This document shows positions 1 through 7,856 of a DNA stretch of 64,000 bases, in pieces. Source of the stretch: UBA10649 sp963793105 (GTDB lineage: Bacteria > Actinomycetota > Actinomycetes > S36-B12). The stretch is taken from the NCBI GenBank assembly GCA_963793105.1, contig CAWBZB010000003.1:124001-188000 (forward strand), in the 5' to 3' direction. The notes under the pieces are model-generated. The model did not search any database. It was not told the origin of the DNA and worked only from the letters and a program-made list of their open reading frames with translations. Each line of letters starts with the position of its first letter. Position 1 is the stretch's first letter. Made by a program: the position numbers and the translations under genes.

Positions 1-233
1 TGACCAGCGCCGTCGACCGGCTCGAGGCCCAGGGATTCGTCGAGAGACTTCCGCACCCGACCGACCGGAGGGCCGTGCTCGCGTCCATCACCGCGTCGGG
101 GCGGGAGCGGGCCGAGGCCGCGACGCTCGCCCTCAACGCGCACGTCTTCGAACGGCTCGGCATCACCGAGAACCAGACCGCCCAGCTCCGCACGGTGCTG
201 CGGGCCCTGCGCGCCAACGCAGGGGACTTCTGA
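1..233 (+). CDS. MarR-family regulator, C-terminal part
   Basis: The frame is open from the window edge to a TGA and encodes 76 residues. It begins in the recognition-helix and wing region (TSAVDRLEAQGFVERLPH, then a TDRRAVLASIT wing), which is typical of MarR winged-helix repressors. A C-terminal dimerisation helix follows. The N-terminus lies outside the window. It sits 44 bp upstream of a 3-hydroxyacyl-CoA dehydrogenase, acyl-CoA dehydrogenase and kinase set on the same strand. A role as local regulator of that acyl-CoA pathway is reasonable but inferred from position only. Confidence 0.8.
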   Translation, partial: TSAVDRLEAQGFVERLPHPTDRRAVLASITASGRERAEAATLALNAHVFERLGITENQTAQLRTVLRALRANAGDF

Positions 234-277
234 CCTCGCGCCCGACCGGGCGCGCACGACACGAGAGAGTGACACGC

Positions 278-1126
278 ATGGATCGTCTTGGGGTCGTCGG
301 CTGCGGGCTCATGGGAGCCGGGATCGCGGAGGTCGGCGCCCGCGGGGGTTGCTCCGTCATCGTCGTCGACGCCTTCCCCGCGGCGCTGGAGCGCGCGCAA
401 GGACGCATGGCCGCGTCGCTCGCCACGGCGGCCGCGCGCGGGAAGCTGCCGGAGCCGGCCGAGGCCGTCATGGCGCGCATCACGTTCAGCACCGACCTGG
501 GCGCCCTCGCGGAGCGGGAGATCGTCATCGAGGCGATCCGGGAGGCCGTGGACGACAAGGTCCAGCTCGTGGCAGACCTCGACGAGGTGCTGGATCGCTC
601 ATGCGTGATCGCCACGAACACGTCGTCGATTCCGGTCGCCCGGATCGCCGCCGCCAGCCGGCACCCCGAACGCGTCGTCGGCACGCACTTCTTCAACCCG
701 GTGCCGGTCATGCCCCTGGTCGAGGTCGTCGCCGCCCTCCAGACCTCGCCGGACGTCGTGGACCGCACCCATGAGTTCTGCGCCGAGGTGCTCGGCAAGA
801 AGGTCATCCGCGCGGCGGACCGGTCCGGGTTCGTCGTCAACGCGATCCTCGTGCCCTACCTGCTCTCGGCCATCCGGTCACTGCAGAACGGGGTCGCCAC
901 CCGGGAGGACATCGACGAGGGCATGGTCGCCGGGTGCGGAATGCCGATGGGCCCGCTTCGCCTGTGCGACATGGTCGGCCTGGACACCATGCTGCTCGTC
1001 TCCCAGAGCCTGTACGCCGAGCATCTGGACGCGGCATTCGCTCCCCCGGCGCTGCTGCGCCGCCACGTCGAGGCGGGCCTGCTGGGCCGCAAGTCCGGAC
1101 GCGGCTTCTACGAGTACCTCGACTAG
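278..1126 (+). CDS. 3-hydroxyacyl-CoA dehydrogenase family protein
   Basis: A 282-residue NAD-dependent 3-hydroxyacyl-CoA (3-hydroxybutyryl-CoA type) dehydrogenase. The Rossmann motif GVVGCGLMGAGIAEVG is at residues 5-20. The catalytic-domain signature GTHFFNPVPVMPLVEVV lies near residue 135, and the C-terminal 3HCDH domain ends in GRKSGRGFYEY. Size is normal for the single-domain bacterial enzyme. ATG 278 is preferred because a GAGAGAG stretch lies 8 nt upstream; an in-frame GTG at 269 is possible. It is followed 13 bp later by an acyl-CoA dehydrogenase, so a shared operon in beta-oxidation of a particular acyl-CoA is likely. The substrate cannot be read from sequence. Confidence 0.88.
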   Translation: MDRLGVVGCGLMGAGIAEVGARGGCSVIVVDAFPAALERAQGRMAASLATAAARGKLPEPAEAVMARITFSTDLGALAEREIVIEAIREAVDDKVQLVADLDEVLDRSCVIATNTSSIPVARIAAASRHPERVVGTHFFNPVPVMPLVEVVAALQTSPDVVDRTHEFCAEVLGKKVIRAADRSGFVVNAILVPYLLSAIRSLQNGVATREDIDEGMVAGCGMPMGPLRLCDMVGLDTMLLVSQSLYAEHLDAAFAPPALLRRHVEAGLLGRKSGRGFYEYLD

Positions 1127-1139
1127 CCAAGGAGACCCG

Positions 1140-2345
1140 ATGGACTTCGCCCCCACCCCTCGAAGTGCCGCCCTGGCGGACGCGCTCCGGGAGTTCCGGG
1201 ACTCCCGCGTCCTGCCGGCCGAGAAGGAGTACCGCGCCTACCGCGCCCTGGTCGGCCCGGACGACCACACCGTCCCGCCCATCGTCGAGGAGCTCAAGGC
1301 GGAGGCGCGCGCCCTCGGACTGTGGAACCTGTTCCTGCCCGACATCAGCGGCCTGTCGAACGTGGAGTACGCCCCGCTGGCCGAGATCTCCGGGTGGAGC
1401 GTCGAACTGCTTCCCGAGGCGATGAACTGCCAGGCACCCGACACGGGGAACATGGAGATCCTGCACATGTTCGGCACCCCCGAGCAGAAGCAGCGGTGGC
1501 TGGAGCCGCTGCTGGACGGCAGCATCCGCTCCGGCTTCGCGATGACCGAGCCGCAGGTGGCCAGCAGCGACGCCACCAACATCGAGTGCTCCATCCGGCG
1601 TGACGGCGACGAGTGGGTGGTCAACGGCACCAAGTGGTGGACGAGCGGGGGCAACGACCCGCGCTGCCGGGTGCTGGTCGTCATGGGCAAGACCGACCCC
1701 GACGCGCCGTCGCACCGCCAGCAGTCCATGGTCCTGGTCCCGACGGACACCCCGGGGGTCCAGGTCGAGCGGTCCACGACCGTGTTCGGCCAGCACGACC
1801 AGCCCGGCCACGCCGTGATCACGTTCACCGATGTCCGCGTGCCCGTCGACAACCTCCTGGGGCAGGCGGGGGATGGCTTCGCCATCGCCCAGGCCCGCCT
1901 CGGCCCCGGCCGCATCCATCACTGCATGCGGTCCATCGGCGCCGCCGAGCGCGCACTGGAGATGATGGTCGAGCGCGCGCAGAGCCGAGTGGCCTTCGGC
2001 GGCCCACTGTCGGAGCAGGGCACGATCCGGCAGGCGATCGCCGAGTCGCGCATCGAGATCGAGCAGGCGCGCCTGCTGACCCTGAAGGCGGCCTGGATGA
2101 TCGACCAGAAGGGCGCCAAGGCGGCCCGCACCGAGATCGCGGCCATCAAGGTGGTGGCCCCGAGGGTCGCCTGCGCAGTCATCGACCGGGCGATCCAGGT
2201 CCACGGCGGCCTCGGCGTGAGCGACGACGTCCCGCTGGCCCGGATGTACGGGTGGCAGCGCGCCATGCGCATCTTCGACGGACCGGACGAGGTGCATCTG
2301 CGCTCGATCGCGCGCTGGGAGCTCGCTCGCCGGCCCCCGGCATGA
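1140..2345 (+). CDS. acyl-CoA dehydrogenase (ACAD10/11-like, kinase-associated)
   Basis: A 401-residue FAD-dependent acyl-CoA dehydrogenase. The N-terminal helical domain is followed by the FAD/substrate-binding segment SGFAMTEPQVASSDATNIE (about residue 130-150) and the beta-domain WVVNGTKWWTSGG. The C-terminal helical domain carries the IQVHGGLGVSDD signature. The start ATG has an AAGGAGA ribosome site 5 nt upstream. The frame is open upstream of 1140, but that extension overlaps the dehydrogenase gene and is rejected. The stop overlaps the ATG of the next gene, an APH-type phosphotransferase. In eukaryotic ACAD10/11 these two domains are fused, and in Pseudomonas lvaA/lvaC they are separate neighbours. 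A role in 4-hydroxyacyl-CoA breakdown is therefore attractive but inferred. Confidence 0.9.
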   Translation: MDFAPTPRSAALADALREFRDSRVLPAEKEYRAYRALVGPDDHTVPPIVEELKAEARALGLWNLFLPDISGLSNVEYAPLAEISGWSVELLPEAMNCQAPDTGNMEILHMFGTPEQKQRWLEPLLDGSIRSGFAMTEPQVASSDATNIECSIRRDGDEWVVNGTKWWTSGGNDPRCRVLVVMGKTDPDAPSHRQQSMVLVPTDTPGVQVERSTTVFGQHDQPGHAVITFTDVRVPVDNLLGQAGDGFAIAQARLGPGRIHHCMRSIGAAERALEMMVERAQSRVAFGGPLSEQGTIRQAIAESRIEIEQARLLTLKAAWMIDQKGAKAARTEIAAIKVVAPRVACAVIDRAIQVHGGLGVSDDVPLARMYGWQRAMRIFDGPDEVHLRSIARWELARRPPA

Positions 2346-3416
2346 CCGGCGACCACCCCGGGCTGCGACTGGCGCCCGTCGTCGACTGGCTGGCCGAGGT
2401 CGGCATCGTGCTCGCCCCTCCGGTGTCGGCGCACCTGCTCACCGCCGGACGATCGAACGTGTCGTACCGGCTCACGGATGCGCACGGGCGACAGCGTCGT
2501 CCTGCGGCGCCCGCCGCTCGGGAACGTCATGCCCACCGCGCATGACATGGGACGCGAGCACCGCGTCCTCACCGGACTCGCCCGCGTCGGCTTCCCGGCG
2601 CCCCGGCCACTCGCCCTGTGCGAGGACGCCGACGTCAACGACAGCCCGTTCCTCATGATGGAGTTCGTCGACGGACGGATCGTGGCGACGTCCGAGGATG
2701 CCCAGGCCCTACCGGCGGCGGAGCGCGCGGAGGTCTCCCGCTCCCTGGTCCAGACCTGGTGCGCCTGCACGCCGTCGACGTGACCGCGGCCGGTCTCACC
2801 GAATTCGGCCGCCCCGAGGGGTACCTGCCCCGTCAGCTCGCGCGATGGACCCAGCAGTGGGAGCTGACCCAGACCCGGCCGCTGCCCGTCATGGACGCAC
2901 TCCGGCAGCGGCTCGGCGCCGACCTGTCGACGCTGCCCGACGACCAGCCGTGGGGGCTCGTTCACGGCGACTACCGACTCGACAACGTCATGCTGGCCCA
3001 GGAGGGCGCCGACGTCCGCGCGGTCCTGGACTGGGAGATGTCCACCCTGGGCCATCCGCTCGCCGATCTCGGACTCACCCTCGTCTACTGGACGGAGCCG
3101 ACCGACACGCTGCGCCGGCGCATTCCCGTCGCGGAGCGGCTCACCGACGCCACCGGCTTCTGGGACCGCCGCAGGATCATCGACGCCTACGCGGACGCAA
3201 GCGGACTGCCGATGGACCGCCTGGACACCTGCACAGCCCTGGCGTGCTTCAAGCTCGCCGTCATCACCGAGTCGATCCTCGCGCGGACCCTGATGGGCAA
3301 GCAGCTCGGCGTCGGCGCCGGAGCACGCCGAGGCCATGGGGGTGGCCACCGAGTCGCTCGCCGCACTCGGGCTGCGGGTGCTCGAGTCCGGCGCCGTCGA
3401 CGGCTTGTCCTCCTAG
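2342..3416 (+). pseudogene. APH-family (ACAD10/11-type) phosphotransferase, frame-shifted
   Basis: Homology-like sequence runs through three frame segments. The N-terminus (ADPr-like LAPVVDWLAEVG) runs to about 2482. A second frame, VVLRRPPLGNVMPTAHDMG, reaches about 2753. A third carries the kinase loop GLVHGDYRLDNVMLA and the VLDWEM metal site to about 3320. The tail EHAEAMGVATESLAALG ends at 3416. The shifts look like +1, -1 and +1. The HGDxxxxN and DxE motifs are those of aminoglycoside-phosphotransferase-like kinases that pair with ACADs. The ATG overlaps the ACAD stop (ATGA), indicating translational coupling. Catalytic motifs are intact and codon use does not degrade, so sequencing indels are as likely as true decay. 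The mixed signs leave a net +1 shift. Confidence 0.75.
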
Positions 3417-3448
3417 CCGCCCCACCCCCCCCGCCCCATCCCATCCCA

Positions 3449-3528
3449 TCCCTCCTCCGCGAGTGGCCAGCTGTCGCTGCTCCTTCGCCCCGAAGAACAG
3501 CGACAGCTGGCCACTCGCGGAGAAGGGA
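3449..3528. terminator. long perfect hairpin, bidirectional terminator candidate
   Basis: Between the convergent kinase and EamA genes lies a 25-bp perfect inverted repeat (arms 3455-3479 and 3498-3522). It extends to about 31 bp with one mismatch. The 18-nt loop can itself form a CTTCG/CGAAG mini-stem. There is no T-tract, as is common in actinobacteria. The position between two converging stops fits a shared terminator. The near perfection of the arms also suits a REP/MITE-type palindromic element. Confidence 0.7.
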
Positions 3529-3551
3529 GCGGGGCGGGGTGCCACGCTGGC

Positions 3552-4487
3552 TCAGATCGGGGGCGACTCGCTGGGCACGGTTCGCGACCCGGCCCGGATC
3601 ACCAGCACGATGCCCGCGAACATGAGCGCCACCGCCGGGATGATGCCGACCGGGGGCAGCTGCCCGAGCGCGATGGCCGCGATGATGGTCGCGCCCGGCA
3701 TCTCGAGGAGGATCGCCAGCGACACGACGGTGGCCGACGTCGTCGACAGCACCTTGTTGATCAGCGTGTGACCCAGCAGTTGGGCGCCGAGGGTCAGCGC
3801 CAGGATGAGGCCCCACGCCTGCGCCGAGAAGCCGAACAGCGGCTGCTGCCCGACCAGGCACAGGGCCAGCAGCAGCACGGCAGCCGTCCCGTACAGACCG
3901 GTCGTGAGCGTGGATGTCGAAACCGTGCGACGGGCGCTCTCGCTGACGGTCACATAGGCCGCGGCGAGCATGGCTCCGATCAGCGCGAGCACGTCGCCGA
4001 TCAGGTGACGCGGATCGACCGACACGTCGATCCCCGTCAGGATCAGCACTCCGACCAGCGCGATCGCGATGCCCACCCAGGCGGTGCGAGGGATGTGCGC
4101 ACCGCGTTGGCGGGCGATCAGCGCGGCCCACACCGGCTGCGTCGCGACCAGCGCCGTCGACGACGCGACGGTCGTGAACCGCAGCGACGGGATCCACGTC
4201 GCGAAGTGCGCCCCGAGCAGGAGCCCCGCGCTGACCACGAGCCACCACTCGCGCCGCGACAGACGCAGGAGCTCGGCCCGCCTGCGAAGCAGCACCCAGG
4301 GCGCGGTCGCCGCCGAGCCGAGGAAGCAGCGCCAGAAGGCGATGGCCAGGGCCGGCGCGACGGTGGCCGCGATGATCGGGCCTGAGGACGAGATGAACAG
4401 GACCGCGACACCCAGCCAGGCGAGATCCGCGGCCGGTGGCCGACTCAGCGCGCCCCGAGGCAGGGCGGGGTCCATCGGTACTGTCAT
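3552..4487 (-). CDS. EamA/DMT-family permease
   Basis: A 311-residue integral membrane protein with about ten hydrophobic helices in two EamA repeats (for example LAWLGVAVLFISSSGPIIAA and the second-half GAMLAAAYVTVSESARR). This is the architecture of drug/metabolite transporter superfamily exporters. The start at 4487 (MTVPMDPALPRG) has GGGGAGGAG 7-8 nt upstream and was chosen over the open upstream frame, which is the antisense of the MgtE-N gene. It is divergent from that gene, with only 37 bp between starts. The substrate is unknown; amino acids or metabolites are typical for the family. It appears inserted at the edge of an otherwise conserved core block. Confidence 0.88.
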   Translation of the reverse strand: MTVPMDPALPRGALSRPPAADLAWLGVAVLFISSSGPIIAATVAPALAIAFWRCFLGSAATAPWVLLRRRAELLRLSRREWWLVVSAGLLLGAHFATWIPSLRFTTVASSTALVATQPVWAALIARQRGAHIPRTAWVGIAIALVGVLILTGIDVSVDPRHLIGDVLALIGAMLAAAYVTVSESARRTVSTSTLTTGLYGTAAVLLLALCLVGQQPLFGFSAQAWGLILALTLGAQLLGHTLINKVLSTTSATVVSLAILLEMPGATIIAAIALGQLPPVGIIPAVALMFAGIVLVIRAGSRTVPSESPPI

Positions 4488-4512
4488 GACCGGACTCCTC
4501 CCCTGTCGGCGG

Positions 4513-4518
4513 TAGCCT
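4513..4518 (+). promoter_or_regulatory. -10 box TAGCCT, leaderless start
   Basis: TAGCCT lies exactly 6 nt upstream of the GTG at 4525 with no Shine-Dalgarno sequence between them. Transcription would begin at or within a base of the start codon. Confidence 0.6.
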
Positions 4519-4524
4519 TTCGAC

Positions 4525-5784
4525 GTGACGACCGGCGCAGCGACCCGAGTATTCCTCGCTCGCCTGGCCGGCATTGGCGTCTTCGACCCCAATGGCGACC
4601 AGGTGGGCAAGGTACGCGATGCCATCGTCGTCCTCCGCATGGGCGCCCACCCGCCGCGACTCACCGGACTCGTCGTGGAAGTCCAGCCCAGGCGCCGCAT
4701 CTTCATCCCCATGACCAAGGTGACCGCCATCGACGCCGGCCAGGTCATCGTGACCGGCGCCGTCAACCTGCGCCGGTTCGAGCAGCGCAGCAACGAGACG
4801 CTGGTCGCGGCCGAGCTGCTCGACCGGACGGTCGACCTCCTCGAGACCGGCGAACGGGTGACGTTGCTCGACGTGGCGGTCGAGAAGGCCCTGTCCCGCG
4901 ACTGGTACGTGACGCAGCTCTTCGTCCGCAAGCCGGGTGCCGGACTCCGGCGCCGCGGTGCCACCCTCGTCGTGGACTGGGCGGACGTCGCCGGCCTCTC
5001 GCTGCCGGTCACGGACCAGCCAGCCGAGCAGCTGCTCTCCCAGATGGACACCATGCGGGCCGCGGACGTCGCCGACGCGCTGCAGGACCTGTCGCCGAAG
5101 CGTCGGCTCGAGGTCGCCCGCAACCTGGACGACGAGCGGCTCGCCGACGTCCTGGAGGAGCTGCCGGACGACGACAGCGTCGAGATCATGCAGGCCCTGG
5201 AGGCCGAGCGCGCGGCCGACGTGCTCGAGGAGATGGACCCGGACGATGCCGCGGACCTGCTCTCCGAGCTGCCCCCGGACCAGGCCGAGGATCTGCTGGA
5301 GCGGATGGAACCCGACGACGCCGAGGACATCCGGCGCCTGCTGTCCTACGACGACTTCTCTGCCGGCGGGATGATGACGACGGAGCCGGTCGTCCTGCCT
5401 CCCGACGCGACCGTCGCGGACGCCCTGGCCCGCATCCGGACCCCCGAGCTCCCCCCGGCGCTGGCCGCGCAGGTCTACGTCACGCGCCCGCCCACGGAGA
5501 CCCCCACCGGCCGCTACCTCGGGGCATGCCACTTCCAGCAGCTACTCCGCGAGCCGCCTGGGACCCTCGTGTCCTCGCTCGTCGACGGCACCCTCACGCC
5601 CATCGGCCCGGATGCTCCGCTGGACGTGATCACTCGCTACTTCGCCGCCTACAACCTCGTCGCCCTGCCGGTCGTCGACGAGAGCGGCCACCTGCTCGGC
5701 GCCGTGACCATCGACGACGTCATCGATCACATGCTCCCCGAGGACTGGCGCGACAACGATGACGACACTGCGGGAGGTGCCTGA
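4525..5784 (+). CDS. MgtE N-terminal/CBS domain protein (no membrane domain)
   Basis: A 419-residue cytosolic protein. Residues 1-100 resemble a PRC-barrel (LAGIGVFDPNGDQVGKVRD). A MgtE intracellular N-domain of acidic helical repeats follows (LADVLEELPDDDSVEIMQ, AADVLEEMDPDDAADLLS; about residues 175-280). A paired CBS module occupies about 285-405 (AGGMMTTEPVVLPPDATVAD; LVALPVVDESGHLLGAVTIDDV). The five-helix MgtE pore is absent, so this is not a complete Mg2+ channel; a magnesium- or nucleotide-sensing role is inferred. Homologues next to a DUF1003 gene are standard in actinobacteria (M. tuberculosis Rv1232c-Rv1231c). The start is leaderless. DUF1003 follows after 2 bp. Confidence 0.88.
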   Translation: MTTGAATRVFLARLAGIGVFDPNGDQVGKVRDAIVVLRMGAHPPRLTGLVVEVQPRRRIFIPMTKVTAIDAGQVIVTGAVNLRRFEQRSNETLVAAELLDRTVDLLETGERVTLLDVAVEKALSRDWYVTQLFVRKPGAGLRRRGATLVVDWADVAGLSLPVTDQPAEQLLSQMDTMRAADVADALQDLSPKRRLEVARNLDDERLADVLEELPDDDSVEIMQALEAERAADVLEEMDPDDAADLLSELPPDQAEDLLERMEPDDAEDIRRLLSYDDFSAGGMMTTEPVVLPPDATVADALARIRTPELPPALAAQVYVTRPPTETPTGRYLGACHFQQLLREPPGTLVSSLVDGTLTPIGPDAPLDVITRYFAAYNLVALPVVDESGHLLGAVTIDDVIDHMLPEDWRDNDDDTAGGA

Positions 5785-5786
5785 TC

Positions 5787-6341
5787 ATGGCCGCCAACCG
5801 CCCGCGCCGCTCCGACCGCATCGACGTCCCACGCGGGCGCAGCCGCACCCTACGCCCGAGCGTCGACACCGAGCGCTTCGGACGGATGTCCGAGAAGGTG
5901 GCGCGTGGCATCGGCTCGTGGGCGTTCATCCTGTGGATGACGATCGCGATCGTCATCTGGCTCGGCTTCAACATCGCGATGACCGACTCGGCCGCGCCCG
6001 ATCCGTTCCCCTTCATCTTCCTCACGCTGCTGCTCTCGCTCCAGGCGTCCTACGCGGCACCGCTGATCCTGCTCGCCCAGAACCGGCAGACCGACCGCGA
6101 CCGCGTCCAGTTCCAGGAGGACCGTCAGCGCACCGAACGACTGCTCGCCGACTCCGACTACCTCGCCCGCGAGATCGCCGCACTGCGCATGGCGATGGGC
6201 GAGGCGGCCACCCGCGACTACGTGCGCGGCGAGCTACGGTCCCTCCTCGACGATGTCCGGGAGGCGCTCGACGAGCAGGAGCAGGGTCGCCCCGGGCACG
6301 ACCGGAAGGCAGGCGACGTCGAGTCCTCCGGCGGCGAATAG
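5787..6341 (+). CDS. DUF1003 membrane protein
   Basis: A 184-residue protein with two transmembrane helices at about residues 47-65 (AFILWMTIAIVIWLGFNIAM) and 73-95. A charged cytosolic coiled-coil tail (NRQTDRDRVQFQEDRQRTER) then follows, the usual DUF1003 layout. Molecular function is unknown in the family. It lies 2 bp after the MgtE-N gene and is almost certainly co-transcribed with it. Its TAG stop forms the first three bases of the -10 box proposed for mrp. Confidence 0.9.
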   Translation: MAANRPRRSDRIDVPRGRSRTLRPSVDTERFGRMSEKVARGIGSWAFILWMTIAIVIWLGFNIAMTDSAAPDPFPFIFLTLLLSLQASYAAPLILLAQNRQTDRDRVQFQEDRQRTERLLADSDYLAREIAALRMAMGEAATRDYVRGELRSLLDDVREALDEQEQGRPGHDRKAGDVESSGGE

Positions 6342-6344
6342 CAT
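6339..6344 (+). promoter_or_regulatory. -10 box TAGCAT, leaderless start of mrp
   Basis: TAGCAT ends 6 nt before ATG 6351. Its TAG is also the stop codon of the DUF1003 gene. Confidence 0.55.
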
Positions 6345-6350
6345 CAATGC

Positions 6351-7493
6351 ATGCCCACACCCTCGCTCGACCAGATCAATGCTGCCCTCGCCACCGTCGA
6401 TGACCCGGAGATCAATCGACCGGTGACCGAGCTCGGCATGGTGAAGTCCGTGAGCATCGACGATGCCGGCGGCGTCGACGTGGGCATCTACCTCACCGTG
6501 TCCGGGTGCCCGATGCGCGGACCCATCACCGACCGGGTGACCGAGGCCGTGGCAGCCGTCCCGGGCGTCACCGCGGTCCGGGTCGAGCTCGACGTGATGA
6601 GCGACGAGCAGCGGGCCGCTCTGCGCAGCACCCTTCGCGGGCACGACCAGCGCGAGATCCCGTTCGCCCAGCCGGGCTCGCTGACCAAGGTGTACGCCAT
6701 CGCCTCGGGGAAGGGCGGCGTCGGCAAGTCGTCGGTGACCGCCAACCTCGCCGTCGCCATGGCCCGGATGGGCCTGTCCGTCGGTCTCGTCGACGCCGAC
6801 GTCTACGGGCACTCGATCCCGCGCATGCTGCGGGCGACGGAGCCGCCGACCATGGTCGAGGGCATGATCATGCCGCCCCAGGCCTATGGCGTGAGAGTGA
6901 TCTCGATGCTCCCGTTCAAGCCCGGTGGGGTGTCCCAGCCGGTGGCCTTTCGCGGGCCCATGCTGCACCGCGCTCTCGAGCAGTTCCTCGCCGACGTGTG
7001 GTGGGGCGACCTGGACGTCCTCCTCCTGGACCTCCCGCCGGGCACGGGGGACGTGGCCATCTCGACTGCGCAGCTCCTGCCAGGTGCCGAGATCGTGGTG
7101 GTGACCACCCCCCAGCCGGCGGCGGCAGACGTGGCCGTGCGCGCCGGGACGCTCGCCGAGCAGACGCACCAGAAGGTGGCCGGCGTCGTGGAGAACATGA
7201 GCTCGTTCCCGTGCCCGCACTGCGGCGAGCCGATGGACCTGTTCGGGATGGGTGGCGGCGCACTCGTCGCGGAGATCCTTACCCGGCAGCTGGGCACGGA
7301 TGTCCCGCTGCTGGGACAGATCCCGTTCGACGTCGCGCTGCGCGAGGGTGGCGACTCCGGGGATCCGCTGGTCTTGAGCGCTCCGGACGCCCCGGCCGCG
7401 CAGGCCCTGACCGCCATCGCCGAGCGGCTCGGCCGCCGACCCCGGGGGCTGGCCGGGATGTCGCTGGGCATCACGCCGGCTGCCCGGGCCTGA
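6351..7493 (+). CDS. mrp: Mrp/ApbC-type Fe-S cluster carrier ATPase
   Basis: A 380-residue P-loop NTPase of the Mrp/NBP35 family, which binds and transfers Fe-S clusters to apoproteins. A DUF59/MIP18 domain covers residues 1-95 (VDDPEINRPVTELGMV). The deviant Walker A motif ASGKGGVGKSSVTANLAV is near residue 118. The switch region is DLPPGTGDVAIS, and a CPHCG pair near residue 285 is the cluster-binding CXXC. Length is normal. It is convergent with tatB and 16 bp from it. The start is leaderless, with no ribosome site. Confidence 0.95.
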   Translation: MPTPSLDQINAALATVDDPEINRPVTELGMVKSVSIDDAGGVDVGIYLTVSGCPMRGPITDRVTEAVAAVPGVTAVRVELDVMSDEQRAALRSTLRGHDQREIPFAQPGSLTKVYAIASGKGGVGKSSVTANLAVAMARMGLSVGLVDADVYGHSIPRMLRATEPPTMVEGMIMPPQAYGVRVISMLPFKPGGVSQPVAFRGPMLHRALEQFLADVWWGDLDVLLLDLPPGTGDVAISTAQLLPGAEIVVVTTPQPAAADVAVRAGTLAEQTHQKVAGVVENMSSFPCPHCGEPMDLFGMGGGALVAEILTRQLGTDVPLLGQIPFDVALREGGDSGDPLVLSAPDAPAAQALTAIAERLGRRPRGLAGMSLGITPAARA

Positions 7494-7514
7494 CCCGTGG
7501 CGCGGGTCGTCAGG
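7489..7514. terminator. hairpin between mrp and tatB stops
   Basis: CCTGACCCG pairs with CGGGTC-g-TCAGG around a 5-nt loop. It overlaps the two converging stop codons, suggesting a compact bidirectional terminator without a T-tract. Confidence 0.5.
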
Positions 7515-7830
7515 TCGCGTCGGGGTCGAACGGCGGCGGCGCCGGTGCCGGCGGCTTCGCGGGCTTGGTCGGCTCGCTTTCGTCGTTCAGCAGGTTGGCC
7601 GCCAGCCGCCGAGGGTGGAACTCCCTGAGCGACTTGACCGTGTCGACGGTCTCGTCGAGGTCGATGCCGGCCGAGTCGGCCAGGTCCTGACGGGCCCCCG
7701 ACGCCATGGACCTGATCTGGCGCATCCACTTGGCCGCATCCGCGGCCGCCCGTGGCAGCCGTTCGGGACCGAAGACGAGCAGGCCGATGACGGCGACGAT
7801 CAGGATCTCCCCGATGCCGATGTCGAACAT
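7510..7830 (-). CDS. tatB: Sec-independent translocase protein TatB
   Basis: A 106-residue protein. A single N-terminal membrane helix (IGEILIVAVIGLLVFGPERL) carries the FGPERLP hinge diagnostic of TatA/B. It continues into an amphipathic helix and a Pro-rich tail. The longer amphipathic region and the htrA neighbour favour TatB over TatA. The start has a GGGGAGG ribosome site. It is 26 bp downstream of htrA and probably in the same transcript, as in mycobacteria. It would act in the cytoplasmic membrane with TatC and TatA, which are not in this window. Confidence 0.92.
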   Translation of the reverse strand: MFDIGIGEILIVAVIGLLVFGPERLPRAAADAAKWMRQIRSMASGARQDLADSAGIDLDETVDTVKSLREFHPRRLAANLLNDESEPTKPAKPPAPAPPPFDPDAT

Positions 7831-7856
7831 GCCTGCCTCCCCTCGAGGTGGGTCTC

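Noticed and set aside
3187..5532. Very long minus-strand frame of 781 codons
   Set aside because: A shadow of the MgtE-N and EamA genes produced by GC-rich codon structure; composition is Arg/Gly/Asp nonsense.
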